Source: Mycocentrospora acerina (lineage: Eukaryota; Ascomycota; Dothideomycetes; Pleosporales). From it: a stretch of DNA of 64,000 nt. Location: NCBI GenBank assembly GCA_022701365.1, contig JAKUHH010000080.1, positions 436,436 to 500,435 of the forward strand. The letters are read 5' to 3'. Shown here piece by piece: positions 1-13,990 of this stretch; within the stretch, counting starts at the first letter, position 1, and each line of letters opens with the position of its first letter. A program made the position numbers and the translations under genes. Below the pieces are notes generated by a model. It searched no databases and was not told the DNA's origin. It was given only the letters and a program-made list of their open reading frames with translations.

Positions 1-157
1 CTACATTCTACGTCTTGTTTCCTCCATACAAAAGGAAATAAAGCACGTGAATATCATCATCATTATCATTCCATATACGATGTGATTGTTTGATGAATAG
101 TTATAAATATACGTGTATACCAATCCATAACTTCAGCCACATTTCTTCTGCTAAATC

Positions 158-159
<2 letters not shown>

Positions 160-218
<59 letters not shown>
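160..218. repeat. (CT)n microsatellite
   Basis: About 29 uninterrupted CT units, followed by a C/T-rich tail. The serine-leucine frame across it is an artefact of the repeat. Confidence 0.95.
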
Positions 219-224
<6 letters not shown>

Positions 225-514
225 TCCCCTCACTTCCTTCCCTCCCCTCCCCTTCCACAAACAAACTCTCTTGCCCCTCCCTTTTTTTTGTTCATATATA
301 TATACATATGTTGTAATAGAATCCGTCCACTCCAATAGAGAATACTATTCCCACCAGAAACGGAACAACCTTCAAGGTTTAGAAAGTCAGAGGAAAGGGA
401 AGGGAAGGGAAGAGAAGGGGAGGGGAACATGGATATTTTTTTTTCCTTGTTGGAAAAATTGAGGGGGGTGGAGAGATGGGTGGGAAGTGTGTAAGTAAGT
501 GTGTGGGTATGCAA

Positions 515-574
515 GTGAATGTGAATGTGAATGTGAATGTGAATGTGAATGTGAATGTGAATGTGAATGTGAAT
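515..574. repeat. (GTGAAT)n hexanucleotide repeat
   Basis: Ten nearly perfect tandem copies of GTGAAT, preceded by GTAAGT-type variants. Confidence 0.95.
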
Positions 575-781
575 AGATGGGGTTGGGAGGAGGGTAGGAA
601 AGTAAAAGGGAAGTAAGTAAGTAAGGAAGGAAGGAAGGAAATAAGTAAGGGGTCATGTGTATGCATGCATGTGAATGACAAAAGGTAAAGAAAGTTGGAT
701 TGGGGAAAGATATGGAGGGGGGAGGGGGAAACAGGGATTGATAGTTATGTAGTAGTCTTGTGTAGTAGCGTAGCGTAGCAT

Positions 782-824
782 AAGGAAGGAAGGAAGGAAG
801 GAAGGAAGGAAGGAAGGAAGGAAG
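782..824. repeat. (AAGG)n tetranucleotide repeat
   Basis: About ten to eleven perfect AAGG units. Shorter AAGG runs lie at about 632-648. Confidence 0.95.
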
Positions 825-3535
825 TAGAAGAGACGACAATAATAATAATTAATGATGACGCAGTCGATAAAGCAAAGGGGGGGGTAAGTGTTTCCAGAAA
901 AGCCTCATCCGTGTGTATGTATTCTTGGGAGAAAGGGTAGGTAGGTAGATAGATTGGTAGATAGCGGCTTTTTAAATGGTTTTTTACGTAATCTTTCATA
1001 TGTGCAGTAGAGGTGTTTTTTTTTTTTAAATTTCGCGTCGTGAATTATTTTAATGTACACTTTGCTTAGGTTGTTCGAAATCACATTTACACACACTCAT
1101 GTACGCACGCACAAAAACATACCAGTAAAATGGGCAGGATGATGCAGGTTTTTTCGGGTGGAAAAGAGAGGAAATTGTATTTTAAATTTGGGATTTCAAG
1201 TAATAGGTGTATTTGATATGATTACTTTCTAACCGCTGCTGCTGCTGCTGCTACTGCGACCGAGCCGAGTGGAGACCCGCCTACTCATTCATCTGTTTTT
1301 TCTTTCTTGCAAGACGTGTTCATTTTTAGTGCTTGTGAGGTCCATGTAAGCAGAGATAGTGCGAGGTGTGCAGTGTCGCAACATGTCTAGTTGGAGAGAA
1401 CTTCTTGTCGCAAGCACAAGCATCACATCAACACTAAACACACATGTTGAACTGTAACATGCTTACAATCAGCATACACGTGCAAAACATAAATACCTAA
1501 CCAACCGTACAAGACGGCATGTCTGCTTTCCTCTCTTTTGCTAATGTTTTTAGGCTCTAGAGACAGCAGGAGAGCACATGTCACAGATTTGCACTTCCCT
1601 TACCTTATGCAAGGGGGATCGGACAGACATGTATGCAAGGGGCTTACATGCAAATGCAGGGCTTTTCTGCCAATCGTCTCTGCAAGTCTCCACTCCCCGT
1701 CTGAAACCTGCAGAGATTACGTGGCAAAGTGTTAGGATGGGCAGCAAGAAGACGCTCGAGGAGGCGCGATTGCTGATCCTTTGCTCTTTAGCGTGGACGC
1801 TTTGCTTTGGGGATACGGACACATGCATGGAAGGGTTGTTGGTAGATGGGAGTTTGCGTGCTACATCGGCATATTTGGCCCTAGGTGTCGGGTTGTAACT
1901 AAGCGTGGCGCGACGTTGGAGTGGTAGGTTTTTTATGCTCCGCCGCAATAGAGTTTGCCTGCTCCTTGGGTTGGTTGGTGCTGGGGCTGCGGCATCCAAT
2001 GAAAATTGCGTGGCGTTTGCAAGTATACATGAAGAGACTTCAAGTGTAAGATTTTGCTTAGGTTGGACTTTTAACATTGCCATGCATGCAAGTGGGTACA
2101 TACATTGCCGTTTGAAGGACATTGTTTTGCGGACCTTCAAGTAAAGGAGTTGGCGAGACTAGATATCCTTGAGTATATTGCGCGCAATTAAGGCTGCAAC
2201 TGCCTACCCGAGAATGTGATTTCGGGACTTTCCAGTCGTGGGGCGGTGTGGATATGCATTCTAGGTAATGCACATAATCCGTGCTTACTTTCGCTAACAT
2301 GGCGTGTGCTCAAAGTAGCATAATGACGTCTAATCAAACGACAACGATGCGTCAAACTGTATGTTGAAGAATAAAGTTGAACGGTGTGTCTAGAGCTGTC
2401 TGTGTGCGGCGCGCCAATCGCTGGTAATGGAGACCATGAGGAGGTTTCTCGTATACAAGTGGCTGGAGATGCCGCACGTGGCAGAGTGGTCCTCTGTCCC
2501 TCAGCTTCTGGAACAGTAGGTTAAAAAAAAATCTAACTCGGGCCTCAGTGCAGATTATAAAGAACGGCTTGGCAGTGTTTGAGATGTCGAAATAGGAGGG
2601 TTTTTGCTTCCAAACAACCGAAAAGGGGATACGCGTTCAATATGTTACACAGAGAGACGTGGAGCGTTAACCTGGAAGCAGCAAAAGCAAGCCGCACCAA
2701 CGTCAGGGTACGGTATTCGTTTTTCTTGCCGTTACGGGAGGCTGCATTGTGACTGACGTTCTGTGCCACGTGTAGAAGAGACGAGGAAGAGGATGTCGGG
2801 ACAATTGTCAAGTCCGAATACGATAATTTTCTGACTGCTATCTTTGACCAGGTTGTTACGCAGTGTGTCCGTATTGTCTGCAGGTGGGACAGTCAACCCT
2901 GTGCAAGGCGTCAGTCTGATCGTCTCCCGAGGCACTTTAATAGGACTGTGCAGAAGAAGTCGAGGTCGACGGCGGGATTCCCACGGCCCTTTGTAGGGTG
3001 GGTGCAACGAGGGCTACCTAGGGAGAGGAACAGCGAAGTTGGGCCGGATATGAGAAAGTGACAGTTCCAAGACGTCTGTGCAACCGACGTGTTGTTGTGG
3101 ATGAGTGACGGCGTGTGGGCCTGATCGACATTGTGTTGCAAAGCGGGAAATGTAGCGGCACCCTGGACGCTTTGGGCAGATCTCCCGAGCGGATGAGGGT
3201 GCATGCTTCCGAGGGAGATGAGCGAATGGGCATTGGTGGCGTCTCCAGAAGGGCCGACGGGCGGGAAAGCTGGTGTTCCGCCTTTGTGGTCATTGGCTTC
3301 CAGTGGATGAAGTCAGCTGTTCCCGCTAAAGAAAGCACCGTTTGTGGGGACCTATATGGCAAACGGGACATTTGCAATAAGAGCAGGGTGGTGGGAGGAA
3401 GGGGTGGCTGCGAACCTGGCCGGAATATCAGACCACCGTTTGCTGTGCGTGTATGCTGTGCGTGGACGTGGTGCGCGAGTGGGATGCAGCCTGCCGTGGT
3501 GGTGGGCGACGTGACGTCAAGGGCCAAGGCAGTAA

Positions 3536-3612
3536 TGTGCAGTAGTAGCGGCAGTAGTAGTAGCAGCAGCAGTAGCAGTAGTAGCAGCAGTAGCAGCAGC
3601 AGTAGCAGTATT
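3536..3612. repeat. (AGC/AGT)n trinucleotide tract
   Basis: An imperfect AGC/AGT tract that reads as polyserine on the plus strand and polyleucine on the minus strand. It lies in the distal leader or promoter of veA, and no gene is supported around it. Confidence 0.85.
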
Positions 3613-3940
3613 AGCAGTGTCAGCAGTACGACGACAACAGCAGCAGCAACGGTAGCAACAGCAGTCTCGAGCCCAGTGTGACACAGGAGCAGCCAGCAGG
3701 CCAAGCGAGGCGAAGCGAGGCATGATGCCAGCACCGTTTGGCATACCCGCTCGATCGGGGGGACGCTGGCGGGGCGAGCTGGAGGCTTGGAACGCCGGAG
3801 CCTGGGACGACGGGGCCTGAGATGCAGACGGGGAGTGGGACGCGTCTGTGCGGCGTGCTCTCGATTCGATTCCCTGGCGCCACCCAGGCGTGCGAGTCAT
3901 GCCGGCGGCCGTGGGCTCCGAGTGCAGCTGCGACTGTCGC

Positions 3941-4009
3941 GCTGGCTCTGGCGCTGGGCGGGCGCTGGCTCTGGCGCTGGGCGGGCGCTGGCTCTGGCGC
4001 TGGGGATCT
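3941..4009. repeat. 23-bp GC-rich tandem repeat, about three copies
   Basis: Two exact 23-bp units starting with GCTGGCTCTGGC are followed by a third, partly diverged unit. The repeat lies in the GC-rich leader upstream of veA. Confidence 0.85.
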
Positions 4010-4375
4010 GGCGACCTGTCATGGCCATGCGTGCCTCTGCCACCACGGCCACCACGGCCACCCGCGGCCACCCAATTTGCTGTGCAGCCCAGGCCTGCTC
4101 CTGCTCCTGCTCCTGCACGCGGCCTGGGGCACAGCTTGGGCCGTGGGCACGGGGCACCAGCGCCCTCCAGCCAGCGCGAACTATGCCCCAAGCGTGGCCC
4201 GCTCCTTTGTCGGCTAAAGGCGCGGCGCTGGTGGTTGGAGGCAGCCAGGTGCGCTTGTGTGATGTGGTGTGGTGTGGTGTGGAGTCTGTGTGCGTGCGTG
4301 CGCGCCGTGGCCAGGGTAGGCCTTCCCGACCCAGCTTGCCCACCCACCGATACCCTTTGCTCCCCGCTGCTGTCT

Positions 4376-4515
4376 ATCTGTCCATCCAGCTGCCTGTCTG
4401 CCTGTCTGCCTGTCTGCCAGCCTGCCAGCCCGCCAGCCCGTCTGCCCTGCCCGTCTGCCCTGCCCGTCTGCCCTGCCCATCCATCCTTCCATCTGCCTGC
4501 CTGCCTGCCTGCCTG
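4376..4515. repeat. Imperfect CTGTCTGC / CTGCC tract
   Basis: About 140 bp of imperfect CTGTCTGC, CTGCC and CCTGCCCGT units on the plus strand. It is pyrimidine-rich and lies in the presumed long 5' leader of veA. Open frames through it are caused by the repeat. Confidence 0.8.
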
Positions 4516-5160
4516 CCTCTCCTCGACGCCGACGGCAGACCAACGGCATCCCCACGGCAGAGCGACACCCTCGTGCACTTTAATACGCCCGCCGCCGCCA
4601 GCCCTCGCCCTCGCTTTCCGGCCTGCTAGCCTGCCGTGTCTCTCACTAGTGCCCAGCAATCACCACCACCAGCCCTCGTCGTCGACTCTTCACCACCATC
4701 GCTTCGTGACCCGCCCAGCTGCCGTTGCTCTGCCTCTGCGCCTGTCCGTCTCACACCGGTTGCCTCGCTGTCTTGCTCTCTTCTGCCGTCGTGAGTCCTG
4801 TCCTCGGCCCTTTTCCTCTTGCATGGGCAAGCCGACCACCTGGATCCGACGTTGCCAGTGACATGGGCGCTGCTCACGCCGCGTCCACGAGCCTGCCACT
4901 GCGTCTGCATCTGCGCCTGCGCCTGCGAACCATGTGCTGACCCTTTGCAGCCTTACCTTTGTTCCGTGGTTGAGCTGCGACGTCTCGTTCCTCTCGCTCC
5001 CCTCTTTATTTGTTTCACTCCTTCCCGCTCGTGTGGTCCGTCAAGTAAGTTCACAGGGTCCTCCATCTTGGTTGGAACCTTCCCCGTGGGCTCGCTGCGA
5101 GGCTGTCCCGCAACCCGCGCACCATGCTGATTCGCCCACAGCCACTAATCACCACTCACC

Positions 5161-6897
5161 ATGGCTACCATCGCTGTTGCAAATGAGACCAAGAGCACTT
5201 CTGTCCGCACCACAAAGGACAACAGGACCATCCGCTACAACCTCCAGGTCATCCAGCAGCCCGAGCGGGCCCGCGCCTGTGGCAGCGGTGCAAAGTCGAG
5301 CGCCGATCGCCGTCCTGTCGATCCACCGCCCATTGTCGAGCTGCGCGTCTTTGAAAACGACCAAGAAATCACCTTTGCTTACAATGCAAACTTCTTCCTG
5401 CACGCCAGCATCGAGAATGCCCGTGCCATTGCCCCGGGACGCGCCCCTTCTACGACTCCCAGCTTCCCTGTGCTAACCGGCACTCCCGTCGCCGGCATGG
5501 CTTACCTGGACCGCCCAACACCAGCAGGCTACTTCATTTTCCCCGACCTGTCAGTCCGTCACGAGGGCAAGTACCGACTCAGCTTCTCTCTTTTCGAAAA
5601 CCTGAGCGAGGTCAAGGATCTCGACCTCGACGACCCGGATATCATCCGTGACGGTAACAACTTTGTCAGCCATCGGGCCGAAGTCAAATCAGCCCCCTTT
5701 ACCGTCTTCTCGGCCAAGAAGTTCCCAGGCCTGTCTGAAAGCACTGCTCTGAGCCGCATGGTCGCCGAGCAGGGTTGCCGTGTCCGCATTCGACGTGACG
5801 TCCGTATGAGGCGCCGGGAGACCAAGTCGTCCAAGGAATGGAATGAGTTTGACGACGAGACTGGCGCTTACGATGAAGATCAGCGTGCTGCGTCTCCGGC
5901 TGCCTACAGCCATCAGCCGGTTGCTCCTCAAGACCCTGACCGTCCCCGTTCCATATCCAATGCCAGTAACGCCTCCTTGGCTGCTCCCCCTCGTCGTCCG
6001 AGCACAGAAGAAATGGCGCAGTCCTACCACACCAGCAATGGCTACCAACACATGCCCCCACCGCAAACCCCGGCGTACTCTCAGATGCAACCATACGCTT
6101 CAACCCAAAATCAATACCAAAACCAGTATGCGCAGCAACAACACGGTGCTATGGTGCAGCCGCCGCATGCCCAGTACTCGCACCAATCTCAGCCACTCCA
6201 CAGCAGCTACCAGAATCAGAACCCTGTGCAAATGAACCAGGCCTACGACTACCAAAATTACCACCAATCTCACTATGGACAAACCCAGCAACCCCCTCGT
6301 CAGGAGCCAGCCACCGATTACGGGCATGCTGCCGACTACCGCAGAACATCAATCACTCAGCAGTCACCTGCACAGCAGTATCCTGGTCCTAGCCAAATGG
6401 CCTCGCCGTACAACCCAATGGATCAATACAACAGGCAGATGCACCAACCTATCCAGCCCATGCATGCCTCTGCCCGCACATCCTCCGTGTCTGGCCCCAG
6501 CAACAACCATCCCTTGCCTGCACTCAAGACCTTGCAGCCGCCACCCAAGTTGGAGAACCCGGAGCCTGTCTCGCCAATGTACCAATCGCCGCCCAACATG
6601 ATGTCGTCTGCGCCCATGTCAGCCAGCTCGGATGCGCAAAGCAACTACTCCATGTCTCACACCGCCTCTCATCTCCCGCCAGTGTCTTCAACCAGCGCGA
6701 AAAGATCATTCTCTAGTACTTTCAGCACTAGACATATGAACGAGCGTTTGACACAAGGTGCACGACCCAATCCCTCCCTCCCATCCTCCAACTACGACGA
6801 GCCTGACATGGAGCCCCCAATGGACCGTGCGTCCATGAACTATCGCCGGGCAGATGGCACGCGCATCCAGCGTCGCGTGCCAGAAGTGAGCGTTTAG
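5161..6897 (+). CDS. veA: Velvet complex regulator VeA
   Basis: A single-exon protein of 578 residues. It is the velvet-domain regulator that, in characterised fungi, pairs with VelB and LaeA and links light sensing to sporulation and secondary metabolism, moving between cytoplasm and nucleus. The velvet domain covers roughly residues 25-220. Visible landmarks are the [20 protein letters not shown] block near residue 33, which overlaps the usual N-terminal nuclear-localisation region, the segment [20 protein letters not shown], and the domain end [14 protein letters not shown]. The C-terminal 330 residues are Q/P/S-rich and disordered, ending in a short conserved-looking [12 protein letters not shown] motif. 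The ATG sits in a CACCATGG context. VosA, VelB and VelC are less likely because the AKKFPGL block and the long tail are VeA-like. Confidence 0.95.
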   Translation: MATIAVANETKSTSVRTTKDNRTIRYNLQVIQQPERARACGSGAKSSADRRPVDPPPIVELRVFENDQEITFAYNANFFLHASIENARAIAPGRAPSTTPSFPVLTGTPVAGMAYLDRPTPAGYFIFPDLSVRHEGKYRLSFSLFENLSEVKDLDLDDPDIIRDGNNFVSHRAEVKSAPFTVFSAKKFPGLSESTALSRMVAEQGCRVRIRRDVRMRRRETKSSKEWNEFDDETGAYDEDQRAASPAAYSHQPVAPQDPDRPRSISNASNASLAAPPRRPSTEEMAQSYHTSNGYQHMPPPQTPAYSQMQPYASTQNQYQNQYAQQQHGAMVQPPHAQYSHQSQPLHSSYQNQNPVQMNQAYDYQNYHQSHYGQTQQPPRQEPATDYGHAADYRRTSITQQSPAQQYPGPSQMASPYNPMDQYNRQMHQPIQPMHASARTSSVSGPSNNHPLPALKTLQPPPKLENPEPVSPMYQSPPNMMSSAPMSASSDAQSNYSMSHTASHLPPVSSTSAKRSFSSTFSTRHMNERLTQGARPNPSLPSSNYDEPDMEPPMDRASMNYRRADGTRIQRRVPEVSV

Positions 6898-7107
6898 AAA
6901 ACGCCAAAAGTGCTCCACTGCTTGTTGTTCATTCTCAAAACTATTACGTCGGCCGTAACGTTGTCTGATTGCTAGGCGTTGTCATGGCTAATGTCTCCCT
7001 TGATTTATTCTATACCCCCAGAACGATACATGCGCGACAACCGCGTATATCTCCTTTAGTACTTATTTTTCCATTACATTGTTGTTATTGCTGTTATTAC
7101 TATTATT

Positions 7108-7108
<1 letters not shown>

Positions 7109-7158
<50 letters not shown>

Positions 7159-7159
7159 G
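7109..7159. repeat. (TTG)n microsatellite
   Basis: About 17 TTG units following TTA/TTG variants, in the presumed veA 3' region. Confidence 0.95.
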
Positions 7160-8094
7160 AGGATGCTCTTGCGCACTCTCCCTACTAGGCTCGTCTGCCT
7201 ATGAATTTCCTTGGTCTATTGTTAAACTCTTTTTTTGTTTCTGTCGCGGGCCGCACCGTACGTTCACATACTCCTAACAACTAGCATTTTTCGGCATAGA
7301 CTAGTTTTCGCTTGCTTCACAGTTGGAAAGCTGGAAAGAAGGCAAACGACTGAACATTTTGGTTCAACTATAGTCAGTTCTCATTCTGCTTGATATAAAA
7401 AAAAGAAAGCAAAATTAAGTTATCAATACTCAACTCTTGCTGTGCAAAATTGAATACGGAGCATTCCTCGAAGCATCTCAATGTCAATTCCAAGTTTGGT
7501 ACGAACATCATGAGTGAGTAAGATGATATTTCATGACGTGACCATTACCGCTTACCATACCATGCTTCAAGTCATCAGTCTGTTTTCACATGCTCCTCCT
7601 AAGAAAGTGACGCTGGCCAACGTTTTGTGGAAATAACGGCTTAGTTGAAGACTCTTACTATCTACATTTCTCTTATACTGCTGAGCATGAGTAATGATCG
7701 ACAATACCCTACAGCACTGACAAGATCTTACCAGTCAATCAACGAGATTGCTAGTCTCACGTCGACATTACCAGCAGCCAACAGCAACCTATTCTTGGCG
7801 CGGGGTAGGAGCTACCCCTCCATGCTAGACGCCAGCACGCCATCGCAAACAACGCCCTTCCAGCTCCTCTGGGCCGAAAACAGTCGAGTTGACAGATTGT
7901 TTTTGATCAGCAGAATAAATTGAGAGGCTGGGATATGCTGGTTCCCAAGGAGTGGTCGCCGATGAGCCGTAGGCCCAAGTGGGGAGTGGGGTACACGATC
8001 GAAAGACCCTGAGGCCACAGACAAGCTACCTACCAAAGAGCTTCGAGGCGTCACTTTACGGTACAGCAATTGACACGCGTGGGGCAGCCGTGAA

Positions 8095-8102
8095 TGACGT
8101 GA
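8095..8102. promoter_or_regulatory. Candidate bZIP/CRE-like site TGACGTGA
   Basis: TGACGTGA occurs 143 bp upstream of the sulfhydrylase start and again at 7534-7541. Such sites are bound by bZIP factors, and sulfur genes in fungi are controlled by the bZIP proteins Cys3/MetR, whose known site differs somewhat. The link is only suggestive. Confidence 0.2.
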
Positions 8103-8244
8103 CGGAAGCGAGGTCTTGCACAATTGTTTTCTAGGCTTTGGCTCTTCTTCTTCCTCTCCCCCTCTTCCGACACTGAGATACCCTGTTCCACTGTATAGAA
8201 GTACTCTTTCAAGTGAACTTTGACAACAGACGTCCAAAATCACC

Positions 8245-9990
<1,746 letters not shown>

Positions 9991-10303
9991 TAACGTTTGG
10001 CCCCTTCCCCCTTTTCCCCTTTAAACCCACCGGATTTCCCAGCGCGCGCGCTCGTACACCCTAAGATACCAAACAAACATACAAACCTTATATTGAGGAA
10101 TATAATACCATCGTCTCCTCTAAAGAGCACAAATTTTCGTGACTACGAGTAATCAATTATTATTATCATTATCTCTTGCAAAACATTGAACCACTCTAAG
10201 AGACCTTCTCACCACTACATATTTTAACATTTACCTTAAATCCCATACATCCATCCATCCATCCACCTATTCCCCCCATCCCCATCAAACCCCCCACAAA
10301 CCC

Positions 10304-10332
10304 AGAAAGAAAGAAAGAAAGAAAGAAAGAAA
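10304..10332. repeat. (GAAA)n repeat
   Basis: About seven GAAA units followed by an A-rich run. Confidence 0.85.
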
Positions 10333-10450
10333 ACAAAAAAAAAGAGGCTGCCCAGACCCACGAGCTCCCACACCCAAGCCCTCCCCCTCCTCCCAAGATC
10401 AAGCCGAGGCATCTTTCGCCCCACACCCAAGCCCACCCCATCTTATCCCA

Positions 10451-10476
10451 TGCCAACCAACCAACCAACCAACCAA
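10451..10476. repeat. (CCAA)n repeat
   Basis: Six CCAA units. Confidence 0.85.
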
Positions 10477-10569
10477 TCACACACACCCCGCTTTACCCCA
10501 ACGCCGCTCCTCCCCGGACACGTTCCTAGCGACTTTTTGTTGGAAAAAAAAGGTGACGCGCATGTGGCT

Positions 10570-10606
10570 TGCCTACCTACCTTCCTACCTTCCTACCTTC
10601 CTACCT
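10570..10606. repeat. (CTACCTTC)n repeat
   Basis: About four imperfect octamers of the CTACCTTC type. Confidence 0.75.
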
Positions 10607-11649
10607 ATTCCTCACCCACCAATGTCTACCTACCTACCCACAAGCACATGCTTATGCGCGCGATCAGCACACACACAGCACCACTGCACTGCAGTGCACT
10701 GCACCGCTAACTGGTTGGCCAACCAGGGAAAGTTTAAATGATAATAATAATAATAATTATGATAACATAGAAAAGATTCAAATGCATGTGAAGATGACAG
10801 CCTTTTTTTCTCCTATTCTTCAAGTTATTTCGCACATGCCTTTCCCTTTCTAAAAACCCCCCGGAGTGGAAATACATGGAATATATATATGTACCTATAA
10901 CACACAACACCTCATGTAAGTATATAGATAAATAAATAGTCATTTTATTCCAACCCAAGCCGAACCAGCCAAGCGACCGCCTAGTCTTGGTCGTCGTTAA
11001 GAAAAAAAAATAACAATTGGGTAGGAACTCCGGGGGGAGGGAGAGGAAGAAAGCGGACGTGCGTCCAAAAAAATAAGGACCCTCGCTCACGGGCCATCCC
11101 CACCCCATGCTCCATGCACATGCCTCGGCATCTGGGGCAAGGTTGGAATAATTACGGGTCCCTTCAGTCTTGTGTTTCGGCCGACTATGGGGCGGGCGGG
11201 CTATGGATGGGTATGGGGAAAGCTGTCATGTGGCACCGGGGTTTCCTACTCCTTCTTTCGGCCTTTTCTTACTCACCTCCTTCCTTCCTTCCTTCCATCT
11301 CTCAAACGTGCTTTTGCATACCGATATAGATTTGTTGGAGCGTGTGTTTTCTTCATTTGGTAGTTTGGATAGCGAGTGTATTGGCGCGCACGCTAGAAAT
11401 CTCCAGGTATGTGCAAAGAGAGGACACCGGACACGCCGGATGGAACGTGTCGTGTCGTGTCATATTGGGTGTTGTGTATTGTGTTGGGAAGCTGACGTTT
11501 GGTTCCTACCTACAAGACCCCATCTGCATCATCCCATTTGAATCAAACTGCAGCGCGACCGCCCGTTTGTTGCCCAACGCTACACGCCCATCTCTATTTA
11601 ATATCCATCTACAACATCTCATCCACGCTCATAACCGCTGCATCACATA

Positions 11650-13990
11650 ATGTTCGGCCCAACAGACCCCCAAATGCAGCGTGCCCAGGAGCTCAGCACT
11701 CCTCCAGCAAAGGGCATGCCATACAGCGTGCCGGTGCTGGGCTCGCAGTCAGAGGGCAAGAGTGCGATTTACAGGAACTGGAAGTTTGCGGATAAGCCTT
11801 TGTTAGAGCGCTTGGTGCCTGAGGTATGGGTGGTTTCCTTTCGTCATGCGAGATGCATCGTGGACTGACTGATGGGCTTTTGTAGATCGGCACACCGCAC
11901 GAAGCTTTTGAGAACTCTGGTATGCTACAGCACAAGGCCGCGTATCGTATGTATGACCTACTAAATTTTTGTAGTTGCGAAATACCCGCGAAACAAGTGC
12001 CTTGGTCACCGCCCTTACGATCCTGTCACGAAGAAGTTCGGCGCATACGAGTGGGAGGACTATGAGACTATTAGCCAGCGCCGGAAAAACTTTGGTGCCG
12101 GTCTGGTGCATCTACACAAGCAGGCTGGCGTTACGGCGACCAAGTATGGCGTTGGTTTGTGGTGTCAGAATAGGCCCGAGTGGCAGATCACTGGTACGTG
12201 GAGTTGAGGATTGGGTGCTGTGATGCATTGATTGCTGACCAACACAGATTTGGCGTGCATGTCCCAAAGCCTCTACACCGTTTCCATCTACGACACGCTC
12301 GGCCCTGATACTACCGAATATATCATCAACCACTCGGAATTGGCATGTGTTGTTACGGGAATGAACCACGTCACGGCGCTGTTGAAGCTGAAGCCGCGAC
12401 TCCCGACCTTGAAGATCATCATTGCTCTAGACCCGCTTTCTGCTGGCGAACTTCCTGGAGAGTCCAAGGGAGATCTTCTCAACTCGTTGGCCGCTGACTT
12501 GGGAGTGAAGATTCACTACATCCGCGATGTCGAAGCGTTAGGAGAGAAGCAGCCAATTCCCATCAGTGCGCCTTCGCCAGACGACACCGTCACCATCAAC
12601 TACACATCAGGAACAACTGGAAACCCCAAGGGTGTTATCCTGAGCCACAGGAACGCGCACTCTGCAACATGTTCGAGTTTGATCCTTTTGGGTTCTCAGA
12701 GTGATCAGATCATCTGCTCGTTCTTGCCTCTTGCGCACATCTACCAGCGACTGGGTGAGCACACTGCGCTTGCGTCCGGTTCGGCGATAGGATATTTCCA
12801 CGGTAACGTTGTGGAGCTGGTCGACGACTTGAAGATGCTCCGACCAACAACTTTCTCGGGAGTCCCCAGGCTGTACAACAGATTCGGGTCTAAGATTAAG
12901 GAAGCTACTATCGAGTCAACGGGCGTCAAGGGCGCGCTATCCCGACACGTCGTCTCGACAAAGCTGGCTGCTATCAACGACAAGCAGAATGCTTCCAACA
13001 CGCACATGCTGTGGGACCGTATATGGGCCAAAAAGGTAGCTGCAGGCCTAGGTCTGGATCGATGCAAGGTCATGGTCAGCGGCTCTGCACCTATCGACCC
13101 AAGCCTGCACCAGTTTCTGCGCGTGGTCTTCGCCAACAATTTTGTCCAAGGTTATGGCCTGACAGAAACTTACGCAATTGCGCTCTGCCAAGCCGAAGGC
13201 GACTTCTCGTCTGGAAACTGTGGTGGTGTCACTGCAAACGCGGAGGTGTGCCTTGCTGATGTGCCTGACATGGAGTATCTCTCGACTGACCTGCCGCACC
13301 CTCGAGGTGAGCTGCTGATCCGCTCTACGACGCTGTTCAAGGAGTATTTCCGCAACCCTGAGGAGACAGAGAAGGCGATCGACGCAGATGGCTGGTTTCA
13401 CAGTGGTGATATTTGCTCCGTCGACAATCTTGGCCGCTTCAAGATTGTAGACCGTAAGAAGAATGTTCTGAAGCTCGCACAGGGCGAGTACATCTCCCCT
13501 GAACGTATTGAGAACGTATACCTCGCAAACTGTGGCTACATCGCGTCCGCTTACGTGCACGGCGACTCACACCAGTCATTCTTGGTCGCCATCTTTGGTG
13601 TGGCGCCGGATTTGTTCCCGGCATTCGCTTCCAAGGTCTTGGGTGAGAAGATCGCAGAGGGCGACATTCCAAAGCTGAAGGCTGCTCTCACAAACAAGAA
13701 GGTCGAGAAGGCTGTGCTGAAGGAGCTGGACCGTGTAGGAAAGAAGAACAAGTTCAACAGCTACGAACGTGTCAAGGCTGTGCGATTGTTCCTCGACCCA
13801 TTCACCATTGATAACGAGCTCCTGACACCGACGTAAGTCTGCTTACTTACCCTGCTCTTGAGACATGAGACTAACAACATGCAGGCTCAAGCTGAAGCGC
13901 CCGCAGACGGTAAAGAAGTTTAGGCAGCATCTTGACGACTGCTATGAGGAGGCTCTTGCGGCGGAGAGCCAGGCGAAGTCGAAGTTGTAG
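11650..13990 (+). CDS. FAA2: Peroxisomal long-chain acyl-CoA synthetase
   Basis: Five exons: 11650-11823, 11886-11919, 11975-12193, 12248-13832 and 13885-13990, giving 705 residues. It activates fatty acids to acyl-CoA using ATP. The AMP-binding signature YTSGTTGNPKGVILSH lies near residue 270. The adenylation-domain motifs GYGLTE and DGWFHSGDICSVD follow, and GRFKIVDRKKN marks the hinge to the C-terminal lid. The protein ends in AKSKL, a textbook PTS1 peroxisomal import signal, so it probably feeds peroxisomal beta-oxidation as yeast Faa2 does. The exact orthologue name is inferred from the PTS1 and overall likeness; another member of the FAA family is possible. The second exon is only 34 bp. 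The length is normal for the family. Confidence 0.92.

Larger units (their letters stand above)
1..3500. other. Gene-free, microsatellite-rich region
   Basis: No open frame here looks like protein. The left kilobase is a patchwork of simple repeats. From about 1.0 to 3.5 kb the sequence is of mixed composition; frames of up to about 200 codons occur on both strands but have no recognisable motif, no convincing splice pattern and biased, low-information composition. It probably belongs to intergenic DNA and the distal promoter of the velvet gene downstream. Confidence 0.6.
3613..5160 (+). promoter_or_regulatory. Presumed promoter and long 5' leader of veA
   Basis: About 1.5 kb of GC-rich, strongly C/T-biased sequence runs into the veA start. 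Overlapping frames on both strands are compositional and share no motif. Fungal velvet genes often have long leaders, so I infer that much of this is transcribed 5' UTR and core promoter. The transcription start is not visible. Confidence 0.4.
6898..8244. other. Intergenic: veA 3' region and sulfhydrylase promoter
   Basis: No supported gene. It holds the veA 3' UTR, a TTG microsatellite and, nearer 8.2 kb, a T/C-rich stretch that is probably the leader of the sulfhydrylase gene. A 92-codon frame at 7645-7923 has no recognisable features. Confidence 0.6.

Noticed and set aside
90..1096. Several 60-150 codon frames on both strands
   Set aside because: All run through CT, GTGAAT or AAGG repeats and consist of low-complexity residues; no motif or splice signal.
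1550..2140. 196-codon minus-strand frame
   Set aside because: No recognisable motif, no neighbouring coding exons; composition resembles random intergenic sequence and the plus strand carries comparable overlapping frames.
3018..4910. Frames of up to 380 codons on both strands upstream of veA
   Set aside because: GC-rich, repeat-driven and overlapping in nearly all frames, with long Leu, Ser, Ala or Arg runs; explained by composition.
5559..6709. Antisense and alternative frames inside veA
   Set aside because: Shadows of the 578-residue velvet protein.
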